41,068 nt of DNA from Terriglobales bacterium (GTDB taxonomy: Bacteria; Acidobacteriota; Terriglobia; Bryobacterales; Bryobacteraceae): positions 1 through 41,068 of the forward strand of contig JAJFUV010000324.1 in NCBI GenBank assembly GCA_021372245.1. Direction: 5' to 3'. Of this stretch, positions 26,460-34,351 are shown piece after piece (positions within the stretch are counted from its first letter, which is position 1; the number at the start of each line of letters is the position of its first letter). The notes under the pieces were generated by a model. That model was not told the DNA's origin. It did no database searches and saw nothing but the letters and a program-made list of their open reading frames with translations. The translations under genes and the position numbers were made by a program.

Positions 26460-27794
26460 TTACCAGCGTGGCAGCAGCACGCCGGGAGGCAGAATCCGGG
26501 CGATGTCGTTGTAGATCACGAAGGCCATCACCACCATCAGGAAGACGAAGCCGAGCTTGAACACCATCTCTTTCACAGGCAGGCTCATGTCCCGGCGCAT
26601 CATCATCTCGATGAGCAGCATCAGGACCACGCCGCCGTCCATGATGGGGATGGGCAGCAGGTTGATCACGGCCAGGTTCAGGCTCACCATGGCCATCAAA
26701 CCGACGAATGCGAACGGGCCTTCGCGGGCCGCTTCACCCGACAGTTGCGCGATGCCGATCGGGCCGTGGACGGACTTGGCCGACACGCGCCGCTCAACCA
26801 AGCCGCGCAGAAACTGGTAGATGAGGGTGGCGCCCTTCACGTTGTAACGGGTAGATTCGGCCAGTGCCTCAGGCAAAGCCAGTCGCGTGAAAACAACCCG
26901 GTCCTCAAAGTAGGCGCCGATCATCCACCGACCGGTCCCGTCCAGGTCCGAGAACACGGGATTCAGTTGAGCAGACTGGTGGCGGTCCTCGCGCTGGAAG
27001 TCGATCTGCACGGGTTTGCCTCCGCTCGCCCGGATCACTTCCTGCAATTTGAAGCGCGAACGGATGGGAACGCCGTTAATGGCCAGCATGAGGTCGCCAC
27101 GCTGCAACCCCGCCTTCTCGGCCGGCATGCCGGGGCTGACATTGGCGATCTGCACTTCGCTCTGGTCCGCCCATCCGGCGAATCCGATTCCGGTTTTCTC
27201 GTCGAGCATCGGCGTGACCGTGGTCTGGATGCGCTTTCCGTGGCGCTCGACGGTCACTTGGAACGTGCGGTTGGCTCCGGAAACCTCGCGCATCACGATG
27301 GCTTCCCACGTAGGCCGCGGCAGATCGTCCAACTGGACGATGACATCACCCTCGCGTATGCCGGCCTTAGCTGCGGGCGAATCCGGGAGCACGTTGCCGA
27401 CCAGGGCGGGAGCATTCGGGTCCGCCGGTTTTGGATAGCGGATCATGAACAGGCCCGTCACGAGGGCGATCGCCAGGACCACGTTCATGGTGGGCCCCGC
27501 CAAGGCAATGATTAACCGCTGCCAGCGAGGCTTGGCCAGGAAGCCGCGCGGGTCGTCCGTGGAGTCGCCCGGCTGCTCGCCGGCCATCTTTACGTAACCA
27601 CCGAATAGGATTGCGGAAAAACGAAAGTCCGTTTCGCCCTTGCGGAAGCCGAACAGCCGCGGACCGAAGCCGAAGCTGAAGGTTTCCACGTGGACGTCAA
27701 AAAAACGCGCGGCCCAGTAGTGGCCCAGTTCGTGGATCATAATCATGACCCCGATCAGCACCAGTAGCCACCACAAGTTTTCAAGAATCAGCAT
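26460..27794 (-). CDS. rseP: site-2 intramembrane zinc protease RseP
   Basis: Inner-membrane metalloprotease that cleaves transmembrane anchors, e.g. anti-sigma factors. The ATG at 27794 gives 444 residues starting with TM1 (LENLWWLLVLIGVMIMIHELGHYW), where HELGH is the zinc-binding HExxH. GYVKMAGE follows, then two periplasmic PDZ domains (about 115-190 and 200-280), and the C-terminal NLLPIPIMDGG provides the third zinc ligand Asp. It begins 11 bases after dxr on the same strand, the classic dxr-rseP order. The upstream longer frame runs into dxr and is rejected. No anti-sigma factor is encoded nearby. Confidence 0.95.
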   Translation of the reverse strand: MLILENLWWLLVLIGVMIMIHELGHYWAARFFDVHVETFSFGFGPRLFGFRKGETDFRFSAILFGGYVKMAGEQPGDSTDDPRGFLAKPRWQRLIIALAGPTMNVVLAIALVTGLFMIRYPKPADPNAPALVGNVLPDSPAAKAGIREGDVIVQLDDLPRPTWEAIVMREVSGANRTFQVTVERHGKRIQTTVTPMLDEKTGIGFAGWADQSEVQIANVSPGMPAEKAGLQRGDLMLAINGVPIRSRFKLQEVIRASGGKPVQIDFQREDRHQSAQLNPVFSDLDGTGRWMIGAYFEDRVVFTRLALPEALAESTRYNVKGATLIYQFLRGLVERRVSAKSVHGPIGIAQLSGEAAREGPFAFVGLMAMVSLNLAVINLLPIPIMDGGVVLMLLIEMMMRRDMSLPVKEMVFKLGFVFLMVVMAFVIYNDIARILPPGVLLPRW

Positions 27795-27805
27795 AAAAAA
27801 ATATC

Positions 27806-29020
27806 TCAGTTCGCCTGAACCAGTGTGCGGTAACCGCTTCTCGCGGTTGTCCGTCCCGCAATGATCTCGCGTGCCTGGCGCCGGGATTGCTGGTCCACGG
27901 CCATGCACTCTTCTAATGTACGAGGTTCCGACGCAGCTACGCGTCCCAGAGTTTCCTCAACTACTTCTCCGATTTCGGTGAACCCGATTTCGCCGCACAG
28001 AAAACTGTCCACAGCGATCTCATCGGCGGCGTTCAGGGTGCAAGTGGCCGACCCGCCGGTTCGCTGTGCTTCATAGGAGAGCCGCAGCAAGGGGAATTTG
28101 TCCCAATCCGGAGCCGCAAAATCCCAATGTCGCGGCTGGCTCCAATCCAGCCGGGGCACCGGTGCGGCCTCGCGAGCGGGGTAGGTGAGTGCGTACTGGA
28201 TCGGCATACGCATATCGGTTGCCGAAACTTGGGCGATCACGCTGCCGTCGGCGTACTCCACCATGGCATGCACGGAAGACTGTGGGTGAACCACCACGTC
28301 GATCTGGTCCGGCGTAAAGCCGAACAGCCAGCATGCCTCAATCACCTCGAAGCCCTTATTCATCAGGGTGGCCGAGTCGATTGTGATCCTCCGGCCCATC
28401 TTCCAGGTTGGATGATTCAGGGCTTGCGCCGGCGTCACCGAAGCGAGCAGCTCTTTGGGGGTCTGGCGGAAGGGGCCGCCGGATGCCGTGAGCAGCAACC
28501 GCCGGACCTCGCTGCGTTTGCCGGCTCTCAGGCATTGGTGAGCGCCGTTGTGTTCGCTGTCCACCGGGATAATCTCGGTGCCGGACCGGCGCGCTGCCTC
28601 GGTTACCAGCTTGCCGCTGGCGACCATAACTTCTTTATTCGCAAGCCCCAGCGCCTTACCCCGGCAAACTGCTTCGTAAGTGGCTTCCAGACCGGCCACG
28701 CCCACGATCGCCGACATCACGAAATCTACTTCCGGCGCCACGGCTGCGTCCACACGGGCCTTCGCTCCGGCGGCCAACTCCGGCCACTTCGACCGGTCCA
28801 AGCCGTTCGCCTTCAGCTTGTCCGTGAGATTCCGCAGTACTTGATCGTCGGCGACGACGGCGACCTGGGGACCGAATTCGGCGATCTGAGCCGCTAGGAG
28901 ATCGACGTTGGTGCCGGCAACCAGGGCGTAGACACGGTATAGGTCGCGGTTGCGTCCCACCACATCGAGGGTGCTGGTTCCAATGGACCCGGTTGAACCG
29001 AGGATGGTGAGAGTTTTCAT
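27806..29020 (-). CDS. dxr: 1-deoxy-D-xylulose 5-phosphate reductoisomerase
   Basis: Second enzyme of the non-mevalonate isoprenoid pathway, making methylerythritol 4-phosphate with NADPH. The ATG at 29020 gives 404 residues beginning MKTLTILGSTGSIGTSTLDVV, the NADPH-binding loop. Metal and substrate motifs are VDSEHNGAHQCL, LTASGGPFRQTP, HPTWKMGRRITIDSATLMNKGFEVIEACWLF and DVVVHPQSSVHAMVEYADGS. A GTG/TTG-type extension of 11 codons upstream is out of keeping with the family start. It leads rseP with an 11-base gap. About 170 bases of structured leader lie upstream. Confidence 0.97.
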   Translation of the reverse strand: MKTLTILGSTGSIGTSTLDVVGRNRDLYRVYALVAGTNVDLLAAQIAEFGPQVAVVADDQVLRNLTDKLKANGLDRSKWPELAAGAKARVDAAVAPEVDFVMSAIVGVAGLEATYEAVCRGKALGLANKEVMVASGKLVTEAARRSGTEIIPVDSEHNGAHQCLRAGKRSEVRRLLLTASGGPFRQTPKELLASVTPAQALNHPTWKMGRRITIDSATLMNKGFEVIEACWLFGFTPDQIDVVVHPQSSVHAMVEYADGSVIAQVSATDMRMPIQYALTYPAREAAPVPRLDWSQPRHWDFAAPDWDKFPLLRLSYEAQRTGGSATCTLNAADEIAVDSFLCGEIGFTEIGEVVEETLGRVAASEPRTLEECMAVDQQSRRQAREIIAGRTTARSGYRTLVQAN

Positions 29021-29124
29021 CTCAAAAGCCAAATGCCAGAATACCACCAACAAGCTCGCCTCATGCGCATACAGACCCTGTCTGGCTCTCTTTTTTGCTT
29101 TTGGGAATCCTCTCTCTTAGGGGC

Positions 29125-29196
29125 GCCGGGGAGGATTGCTTCAGGGGTCTTTTATGAGGTTAGTCTCGCTTTGGTGGGAGTTGCCTCCCCGGCTTA
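29125..29196 (-). ncRNA. candidate structured leader or small RNA upstream of dxr
   Basis: Minus strand GCCGGGGAGG is not the outermost element by itself: 29193-29184 (GCCGGGGAGG) pairs perfectly with 29134-29125 (CCTCCCCGGC), closing a 49-base interior. Inside, GGGAG and CTCCC flank a GCAA tetraloop, giving a competing short hairpin at the 5' end. The promoter-like pair at 29203-29231 would start RNA at about 29196, i.e. right at the foot of the long stem. The remaining distance to the dxr ATG is about 105 bases with no T run. No known riboswitch class was recognised. Confidence 0.4.
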
Positions 29197-29202
29197 ATTC
29201 CA

Positions 29203-29231
29203 ATTCTAATATATGACTTTTAGAATTGCAA
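29203..29231 (-). promoter_or_regulatory. sigma-70-like promoter for the dxr leader
   Basis: Minus strand TTGCAA (29231-29226), 17-base spacer, TAGAAT (29208-29203). It lies in a short AT-rich stretch in an otherwise GC-rich neighbourhood, just after the stop of the preceding dehydrogenase gene. The same stretch contains a nine-pair inverted repeat, CAATTCTAA (29201-29209) with TTAGAATTG (29220-29228). Confidence 0.45.
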
Positions 29232-29243
29232 CAGGAATTTGTA

Positions 29244-30143
29244 TTATTTTTTCGCGGACTTGACCTCGACGCCGGCGATTTCCTCTAACACCTTGATTGT
29301 GGAGCAGATATCGTCTTTACCATAACCCCTGGCCAAGGCTGCCCGGAACAGTTGCTGCGTCAACCCAGTCAATGGAAGGGGTACATTCAGCTCCAAACCG
29401 GATTCCAACATGAGGCCAATGTCCTTGTGCATCCACTGAACGGAGAAGTTTGTGGCGAAATCGCGGCGAAACACGTACGGCGCTTTGAAACTGACGAGGC
29501 CGCTACGCGCAGCACTGTTGGAGATGATGTCGAGCATCTGGTCCATGTCCAGGCCCGCCTTGGCCGCCAGGACGAAACCCTCGTTGAATGCTTGCAATAA
29601 GTTACAGAGGATCAGGTTCTGCGTCAGCTTAGCTTGCAGCCCCAGTCCGGGCCCGCCGCAGTAGTAGAGCATCTTGCCCATGGGCTCGAAATAAGGCCGT
29701 ACGCGCTCGAAGACTTCCTTGTCGCCTCCAATCATAAAGGTCAGCGTGCCGCCTTCAGCGCCGGGTTTCGACCCTGTGCACGGCGCATCCAGGAAATGGA
29801 TGCCCTTGGCCGCGAGTTTCTGGCCGATGGCACGGCTGCGGCTGATACTCACGGTGCTGGCGTCGGCGACAACCGTCCCTGGCTGGGCGCCCTCGATGAC
29901 CCCGTCGGGGCCAAGAATCACCTGCTCGCACATGTCGGTGTTGCCCACGCACAGGAAGACGCAATCGGACGCCGCGGCTACCTCTCGCGGGGTTGCGCAG
30001 GCCGTGCCGCCCTCAGCCTCGGCCAATTGCCTGGCTTTTGCGGCGGTGTGCGACCACACGGCCACCTGGTGGCCGCCTCGCATGAGATGACGGGCCATGG
30101 GGTAACCCATGATGCCCAAGCCGAGAAAACCTAGTTTTGCCAT
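29244..30143 (-). CDS. NAD(P)-dependent beta-hydroxyacid dehydrogenase (tartronate-semialdehyde-reductase-like)
   Basis: Cytoplasmic oxidoreductase of the 3-hydroxyisobutyrate/6-phosphogluconate dehydrogenase superfamily, 299 residues. The Rossmann motif GFLGLGIMGYPMARHL is at the N-terminus. DAPCTGSKPGAEGGTLTFMIGG is the substrate-binding loop, and the catalytic Lys lies in GLGLQAKLTQNLIL. The C-terminal helical domain is complete (QWMHKDIGLMLESG). AAGGG stands seven bases before the ATG. It is transcribed away from the 2-hydroxyacid dehydrogenase gene at 30214. Both act on small hydroxyacids, so a link through glyoxylate, tartronate semialdehyde or glycerate metabolism is plausible but unproven. 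Confidence 0.92.
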   Translation of the reverse strand: MAKLGFLGLGIMGYPMARHLMRGGHQVAVWSHTAAKARQLAEAEGGTACATPREVAAASDCVFLCVGNTDMCEQVILGPDGVIEGAQPGTVVADASTVSISRSRAIGQKLAAKGIHFLDAPCTGSKPGAEGGTLTFMIGGDKEVFERVRPYFEPMGKMLYYCGGPGLGLQAKLTQNLILCNLLQAFNEGFVLAAKAGLDMDQMLDIISNSAARSGLVSFKAPYVFRRDFATNFSVQWMHKDIGLMLESGLELNVPLPLTGLTQQLFRAALARGYGKDDICSTIKVLEEIAGVEVKSAKK

Positions 30144-30163
30144 GTTGTGCCCTTAGAACGGCC

Positions 30164-30194
30164 ATTGTACGACGCCCGCGACGTGTGCGACAAT
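30164..30194. promoter_or_regulatory. interlocked divergent promoter-like boxes
   Basis: On the plus strand TTGTAC (30165-30170), 18 bases, GACAAT (30189-30194) could serve the gene at 30214. On the minus strand TTGTCG (30193-30188), 18 bases, TACAAT (30169-30164) could serve the gene starting at 30143. Each -35 thus doubles as the -10 of the other. The minus-strand -10 is the better match. Confidence 0.35.
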
Positions 30195-30213
30195 CCGATT
30201 TCGCCAAAGCCTT

Positions 30214-31188
30214 ATGCGTCCGAGCGTACTTGTCACCAAAAGGATCTACCCGGAAGGGGTCGAATTGCTGCGTAAGCACTTCGACGTCGATTACGAGGCC
30301 ACCGACGACGGGCTTCCCCGTGAGGAGTTGCTCCGGCGTGCGCACGGCAAGCAGGCCATCGTAAGCCACCTCACCGACAAGCTGGACGGGGCGATGCTGG
30401 ACTCGCTGGAAGGCTTGCGCGTGATTGCCAACGTTGCGGTGGGTTTCGACAATATTGATGTTGCTGCCGCCACCCGGCACGGCATTCTGGTGACGAACAC
30501 GCCGGGCGTATTAACAGAGACTACCGCCGACCTGGCCTTCGCACTTCTCATGTCAGCCGCGCGCCGCATCGTGGAGGCCGACAAGTTCTTGCACAGCGGC
30601 TTCTGGAAATGCTGGACCATCGACCTCATGGCCGGCCACGACATTTATGACCGGACGCTCGGCATCTTCGGCATGGGCCGGATAGGCCAGGCGGTGGCGC
30701 GGCGCGGACGCGGTTTCTCGATGCGCGTGCTGTATCACGACAGCGTGCGGGCGAGCGAGGAACTGGAACGGGAGCTGTCGCTCGAATACGTGGATTCTGA
30801 CCGGCTTCTCCGCGAATCGGATTTCGTCAGCCTGCACGTTCCGCTGACCGCGGAGACGCGCGGCCTCATCGGCAAGCGCGAATTGGAACTGATGAAGCCC
30901 AACGCGATCCTCATCAATACAGCGCGCGGGCCGGTAGTGGACGAGGCGGCCCTGGCCGAAGCGTTGCACGAGAAGCGAATCGCGGCGGCAGGTCTGGATG
31001 TTTTCGAGCGCGAGCCTCACGTTAATCCGCTGCTGCTCGATCTGGACAACGTGGTGCTTACGCCGCACATTGCCAGCGCATCAGTGGCCACCCGTCGCCG
31101 TATGTCCGTCATGGCCGCGGAGGATGTGGTCGCCGCACTCGCGGGCGAGCGCCCTCCGCACCTGGTCAATACGAAGCTGTGGCGCTGA
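30214..31188 (+). CDS. D-2-hydroxyacid dehydrogenase (glycerate/glyoxylate-hydroxypyruvate reductase type)
   Basis: NAD(P)-dependent reductase of 324 residues, a different branch from the gene at 520-1488. It has VANVAVGFDNIDVAAATRHGILVTNTPGVLTETTADLAFAL-type sequence (present here in pieces at about residues 75-120), the pattern of glyoxylate/hydroxypyruvate reductases. The nucleotide-binding motif is GIFGMGRIGQAVARR. Catalytic Arg is in INTARGPVVDEAAL, Glu in LDVFEREPHVNP and His in LTPHIASAS. The ATG at 30214 lacks a clear ribosome-binding site. The 3' end overlaps the convergent small helix-turn-helix gene by 23 bases. Confidence 0.93.
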   Translation: MRPSVLVTKRIYPEGVELLRKHFDVDYEATDDGLPREELLRRAHGKQAIVSHLTDKLDGAMLDSLEGLRVIANVAVGFDNIDVAAATRHGILVTNTPGVLTETTADLAFALLMSAARRIVEADKFLHSGFWKCWTIDLMAGHDIYDRTLGIFGMGRIGQAVARRGRGFSMRVLYHDSVRASEELERELSLEYVDSDRLLRESDFVSLHVPLTAETRGLIGKRELELMKPNAILINTARGPVVDEAALAEALHEKRIAAAGLDVFEREPHVNPLLLDLDNVVLTPHIASASVATRRRMSVMAAEDVVAALAGERPPHLVNTKLWR

Positions 31189-31387
31189 CTCCGCTCGACG
31201 TGAGGAAGCGCAACACCAGCAGATCGGAAGGCTGGTAGCTGGCGTAGGGCAGCACACCGCCTTCCTCCTCTCCGTTGAGAATGTGCTCTCGCACAAGGTT
31301 CCTGAGCTTCTCAACAGAGATGCCCAATACTTCAGCGGCCTCCGACTCGGTGTACTGAGCCTTGGCCGGTTTTGTCGCGATCATCAT
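31166..31387 (-). CDS. small MerR-like helix-turn-helix DNA-binding protein
   Basis: A 73-residue protein. QYTESEAAEVLGISVEKLRNLVREHI is a MerR/excisionase-type winged helix-turn-helix, followed by LPYASYQPSDLLVLRFLTSS, which resembles the second part of that domain. There is no effector domain. The ATG at 31387 (a second ATG follows) has GGAAAGG nine bases upstream; an upstream extension to 31552 is Pro/Arg-rich and unlikely. A perfect inverted repeat (31473-31490) lies about 90 bases upstream and may be its own operator. It overlaps the end of the dehydrogenase gene on the other strand. Confidence 0.8.
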   Translation of the reverse strand: MMIATKPAKAQYTESEAAEVLGISVEKLRNLVREHILNGEEEGGVLPYASYQPSDLLVLRFLTSSGVSATASY

Positions 31388-31472
31388 GCTGGCGGCCCTT
31401 TCCGGTCTCAATCGAATTCTAAAAGGTTCAGGGGGAGGAACCCAATCGGGCAGAGTCCCTAGTTGAGTCTTT

Positions 31473-31490
31473 CGTATGGCCTGACATACG
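31473..31490. promoter_or_regulatory. inverted repeat, possible operator of the HTH gene
   Basis: CGTATG (31473-31478) and CATACG (31485-31490) flank six bases; with flanking TT/AA the symmetry extends to about eight bases per arm with one mismatch. It sits upstream of the MerR-like gene. MerR-type proteins bind such dyads, often within a promoter. Confidence 0.35.
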
Positions 31491-31552
31491 GAAGAATCAC
31501 TGGTACTACAGTATTGGGGGAAAACTCGGCCCCGGCCGGGGCAGCGCCTCAC

Positions 31553-31562
31553 GGCATCTGCC
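31553..31562. promoter_or_regulatory. isolated GGCATCTGCC palindrome
   Basis: An exact copy of the site at 9406-9415, here about 165 bases upstream of the MerR-like gene and 27 bases downstream of the kinase pseudogene end. I found no -24/-12 element at usable distance on either strand. About one chance occurrence of GGCA-N2-TGCC is expected in a window this size, so this may be coincidence. Confidence 0.2.
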
Positions 31563-31588
31563 CGTATGCAACTGCAGCACGCCGTGAC

Positions 31589-33638
31589 TTACTGCGGAAG
31601 ATCCATCATCCAGATGTCAGACTGGCCGCTTACAACCACCAAGTACACGTGCTCCTGCGTGGCGCAGATCGTGTTCACCAGCAGCCCCCCCACGCTGTAT
31701 CCCCTCACCGAATAGAACTCCTTCGGCGATCCGGTGGGTTTGCCCAGAGTGTCAATTGGCTGGCGGAAGAAGGTCACGTCGCTCGGATTGTTGTCCTTTG
31801 CGCGTGCGTAATAGAAGGACCGGCAGTCCGGAGACCAGAACGGTAGAGTGCCGCCGCCCGCGATCTCGATCCAGTCCGCGGGAGGCACCGGTTGGGCGCC
31901 ACGACAAATGCCGGCCAGCCGGGTCCACGTCGCGCCAGCATGAACGCGACACGGGGGCCGTCAGGACTAAACGTACTGTATGCCGCGTCGTTCCCCTCCA
32001 AAACCAGAGTGCGTTTCTTGCCGGTCCGCAGGTCAAGGAGGAAAAGTCCTTGGCCGCCTCCCTTACGGCTCACGTAGGCCAATGCAGAGCCGTCGCGGCG
32101 CACGTCCGGGAACTGGGCTTCTATCAGTTCCGGGGTGACCCGCTGGGGAGCACCGAGTACGCGTCCTGCATTCACGTCGGCCGGCAACCGCCAGACTTGG
32201 CCGGTTTGGCGGGAGTTAGCGAAAACCAAGTGGTTGCCGCGCACATCTCCCATGTCGGCGTGCCACGGAGCCACCGTCACCGGCGACGGTTCGGCCTCAT
32301 TTGCATGCTCCAGCGGGATACGCCATATGTTGAAGGCGTCGCCATAACCGGCGGAGAAGACGATGTCTCCGTCGGGCAACCAGGCGTACAGGCGCAGACT
32401 GCTAACGGTGAAGCCGCGCTTCCTGAGATTCTCGCCCAGGGCAAAACGCGATACGCGCTTCGACCCGTCGAGCGGAGACACAGCCACGCTCTGGCCCCCC
32501 GTCGGCTGGTCTACGTTCCGCAAGGCGACCAGCAGCCGGGTGCCGTCCGGCGGCCAAACCAGGCAGGATTTCCACCTGCTATCGGGAGAGGGTTGAATGT
32601 GCTGGGCTCCGGGGATCGTCAGGCGGGGCTCACCGCCTAGCACTGGGACCTCGTAAATCCCGGGAGGGTCCGACGTGGAGGAGTAGTAGATCTTGGATCC
32701 GTCGGCGGAGAATGCAATATGGCTGCCATCGGAGCAGCCTTCGGCAATACGAACCGCGGCACCGCCGCCGATGTGTTGTACCCAGATGCCCCGGTTCTGG
32801 CTGCCGCGCCGCGCCACGTAAGCGACCATTTTCCCGTCGGGCGACACGGCCGGCCAAAGTGCGCTGGGGTCTGTGGTGATGCGAGTCACGCGGGGCACGA
32901 ATCTAGTTGTTGCCCCATGCCCGCCAGGGAGTCCGTCGCGGCCTCGGACAACTTGGCCAGGCCGAAATCAAGCAGCTTTACCCGACTGTCGGCAGTCACC
33001 ATCACGTTGCCCGGCTTCAGATCCCGGTGAACGATCCCCACCGCGTGCGCCCGGGCCAGCGCATCGGCGATCTGCACGGCGACCTTCAGGGCTTCGTTCA
33101 GCTTCAGTCCGTGGTGTCCGATTTCCTTGTCGAGAGTCTTGCCCTCGACGTATTCCATGGCGATGAAATCGATGCTCTCCACTTGGCCGATCTCGTAGAC
33201 GGTGACAATGTTGGGGTGGTTCAGGGCTTAGGCCGCACAGGCTTCCCGGATGAGGCGCTGCTTGCGTTCCGTATCGGCCGTGAATTCCCGTGGCAGTATC
33301 TTGAGGGCGACGAAACGCTTCAGTCGCATATCGCGGGCCTTCCACACTTCGCCCATGCCGCCCACACCGGCCAGGGAGACGATCTCGTAAGGGCCAAGGC
33401 GGTTCCCCGGCGAAAGAGCGCCTGTGCCTTCGGCCAGCGCTTGGGCGGCGACCTCCACGGCAGGCGACTCCAGGAACCCACCCGATTCGCTGCCGCAGGA
33501 GAGCATGCGCTCGACTTCCGCGCGCAGTTCCGAATCACCCGCGCAGGCTTGGTCGAGGAATAAAGCCCGCTCGGCCGCCGGCCGCGCCGCGGCTTCCTGG
33601 TAGATCCGCTCGATCCGTTCCCAGCGCTCAGGTGTCAT
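31589..33638 (-). pseudogene. broken Ser/Thr protein kinase with PD40 (TolB-like) propeller
   Basis: Pieces of one large kinase of the Solibacter kind. It starts MTPERWERIERIYQEA (33638), then the kinase N-lobe: GVGGMGEVW glycine loop and VALKIL Lys. A TAA at 33230-33228 interrupts the same frame between EACAA and ALNHPNIV. The catalytic loop HRDLKPGN and DFGLAK follow, but the sequence then leaves the kinase fold after about 33182-32886, so the activation segment end, C-lobe and membrane anchor are missing. From about 32898 another frame gives PD40 blades (VSPDGKMVAYVARRG, FSADGSKIYY, FSPDGPRVAFML). Near 31890 a one-base shift moves to a third frame ending in SDIWMMDLPQ at 31589. At least three disabling lesions make function impossible. 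Confidence 0.88.
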
Positions 33639-33736
33639 CCGGATCCGGCTCCGCTCTCCGGTTCCCCCAATTCTAAACCCACTCATGCGGTTTTTCACGG
33701 CCGTTTCCCGCCTCCCTCGGCGGAGGCAAACGGCTT

Positions 33737-34351
33737 ATGAAACTCATGGCGATGGTAATCCTGGCGGGGCTGGCGGCGGGGCAGGTTTGGGCCGCAGACG
33801 GAAACAAGGGCGGGAAGGAAATCGTGACCGCCTATATCTGGGGTGAAGAGAACGTTCCCTTCGACGTCCGCAGCCGCGCGTTGCAGACCGCGTCGGATGT
33901 CTTCGCGGAAATCGGCGTGTCCGTCAAGTGGCGCCACAAGCGGCCGGCCGAAGGCCAGGCCCAGAGGGAAGGCGCGGTGGCCATTTGCATCGCCGGCAAG
34001 ACCGGCGGATCCAGCCAGCAGACCCTCGCGGCGGCGCGGCCCTACGAAGGCTCGGCGATCACCATTTTCTATGGTGCGATGGGGTGGGCCAGCCAGCAGC
34101 CGCAACTGGCGCGCATGGTCTTCGCGCACGTGCTGGTCCACGAGATCACACACAACCTGCAGCAGGTCAGCCAACACTCCAGGACGGGCATGATGAAAGA
34201 ACGGTGGACCAAAGAGGATTTTGCGGCCATGCAGTGGAAGCCACTGAGCTTCGAGCCTGCCGACGTGGAGCTGATCCACAAAGGGTTGGCCCGGCGCGCC
34301 GAACAGGTGGCGGCCAACAACACGGCGCTAGTGTCTTCAACGACGCGCTAG
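33737..34351 (+). CDS. secreted HExxH protein, putative metalloprotease
   Basis: A 204-residue protein with signal peptide MKLMAMVILAGLAAGQVWA. The central motif VLVHEITHNLQQVSQHSRTGMM contains HExxH with a further His-Ser a few residues on, and then MKERWTKEDFAAM. This pattern recurs, from memory, in uncharacterised Acidobacteria proteins and looks like a minimal zincin in which the second His (in QHS) could be the third ligand. An N-terminal segment (VRSRALQTASDVFAEIGVSVKW) gives a small alpha/beta part. No specific family name can be given. It converges with the sigma-factor gene, overlapping by 15 bases. Confidence 0.75.
   Translation: MKLMAMVILAGLAAGQVWAADGNKGGKEIVTAYIWGEENVPFDVRSRALQTASDVFAEIGVSVKWRHKRPAEGQAQREGAVAICIAGKTGGSSQQTLAAARPYEGSAITIFYGAMGWASQQPQLARMVFAHVLVHEITHNLQQVSQHSRTGMMKERWTKEDFAAMQWKPLSFEPADVELIHKGLARRAEQVAANNTALVSSTTR

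Noticed and set aside
29071..29097. CAGAC-CCT-GTCTG hairpin followed by TTTTTT on the plus strand, terminator-like
   Set aside because: No plus-strand gene or promoter precedes it; on the minus strand, where transcription runs toward dxr, the T run is an A run.
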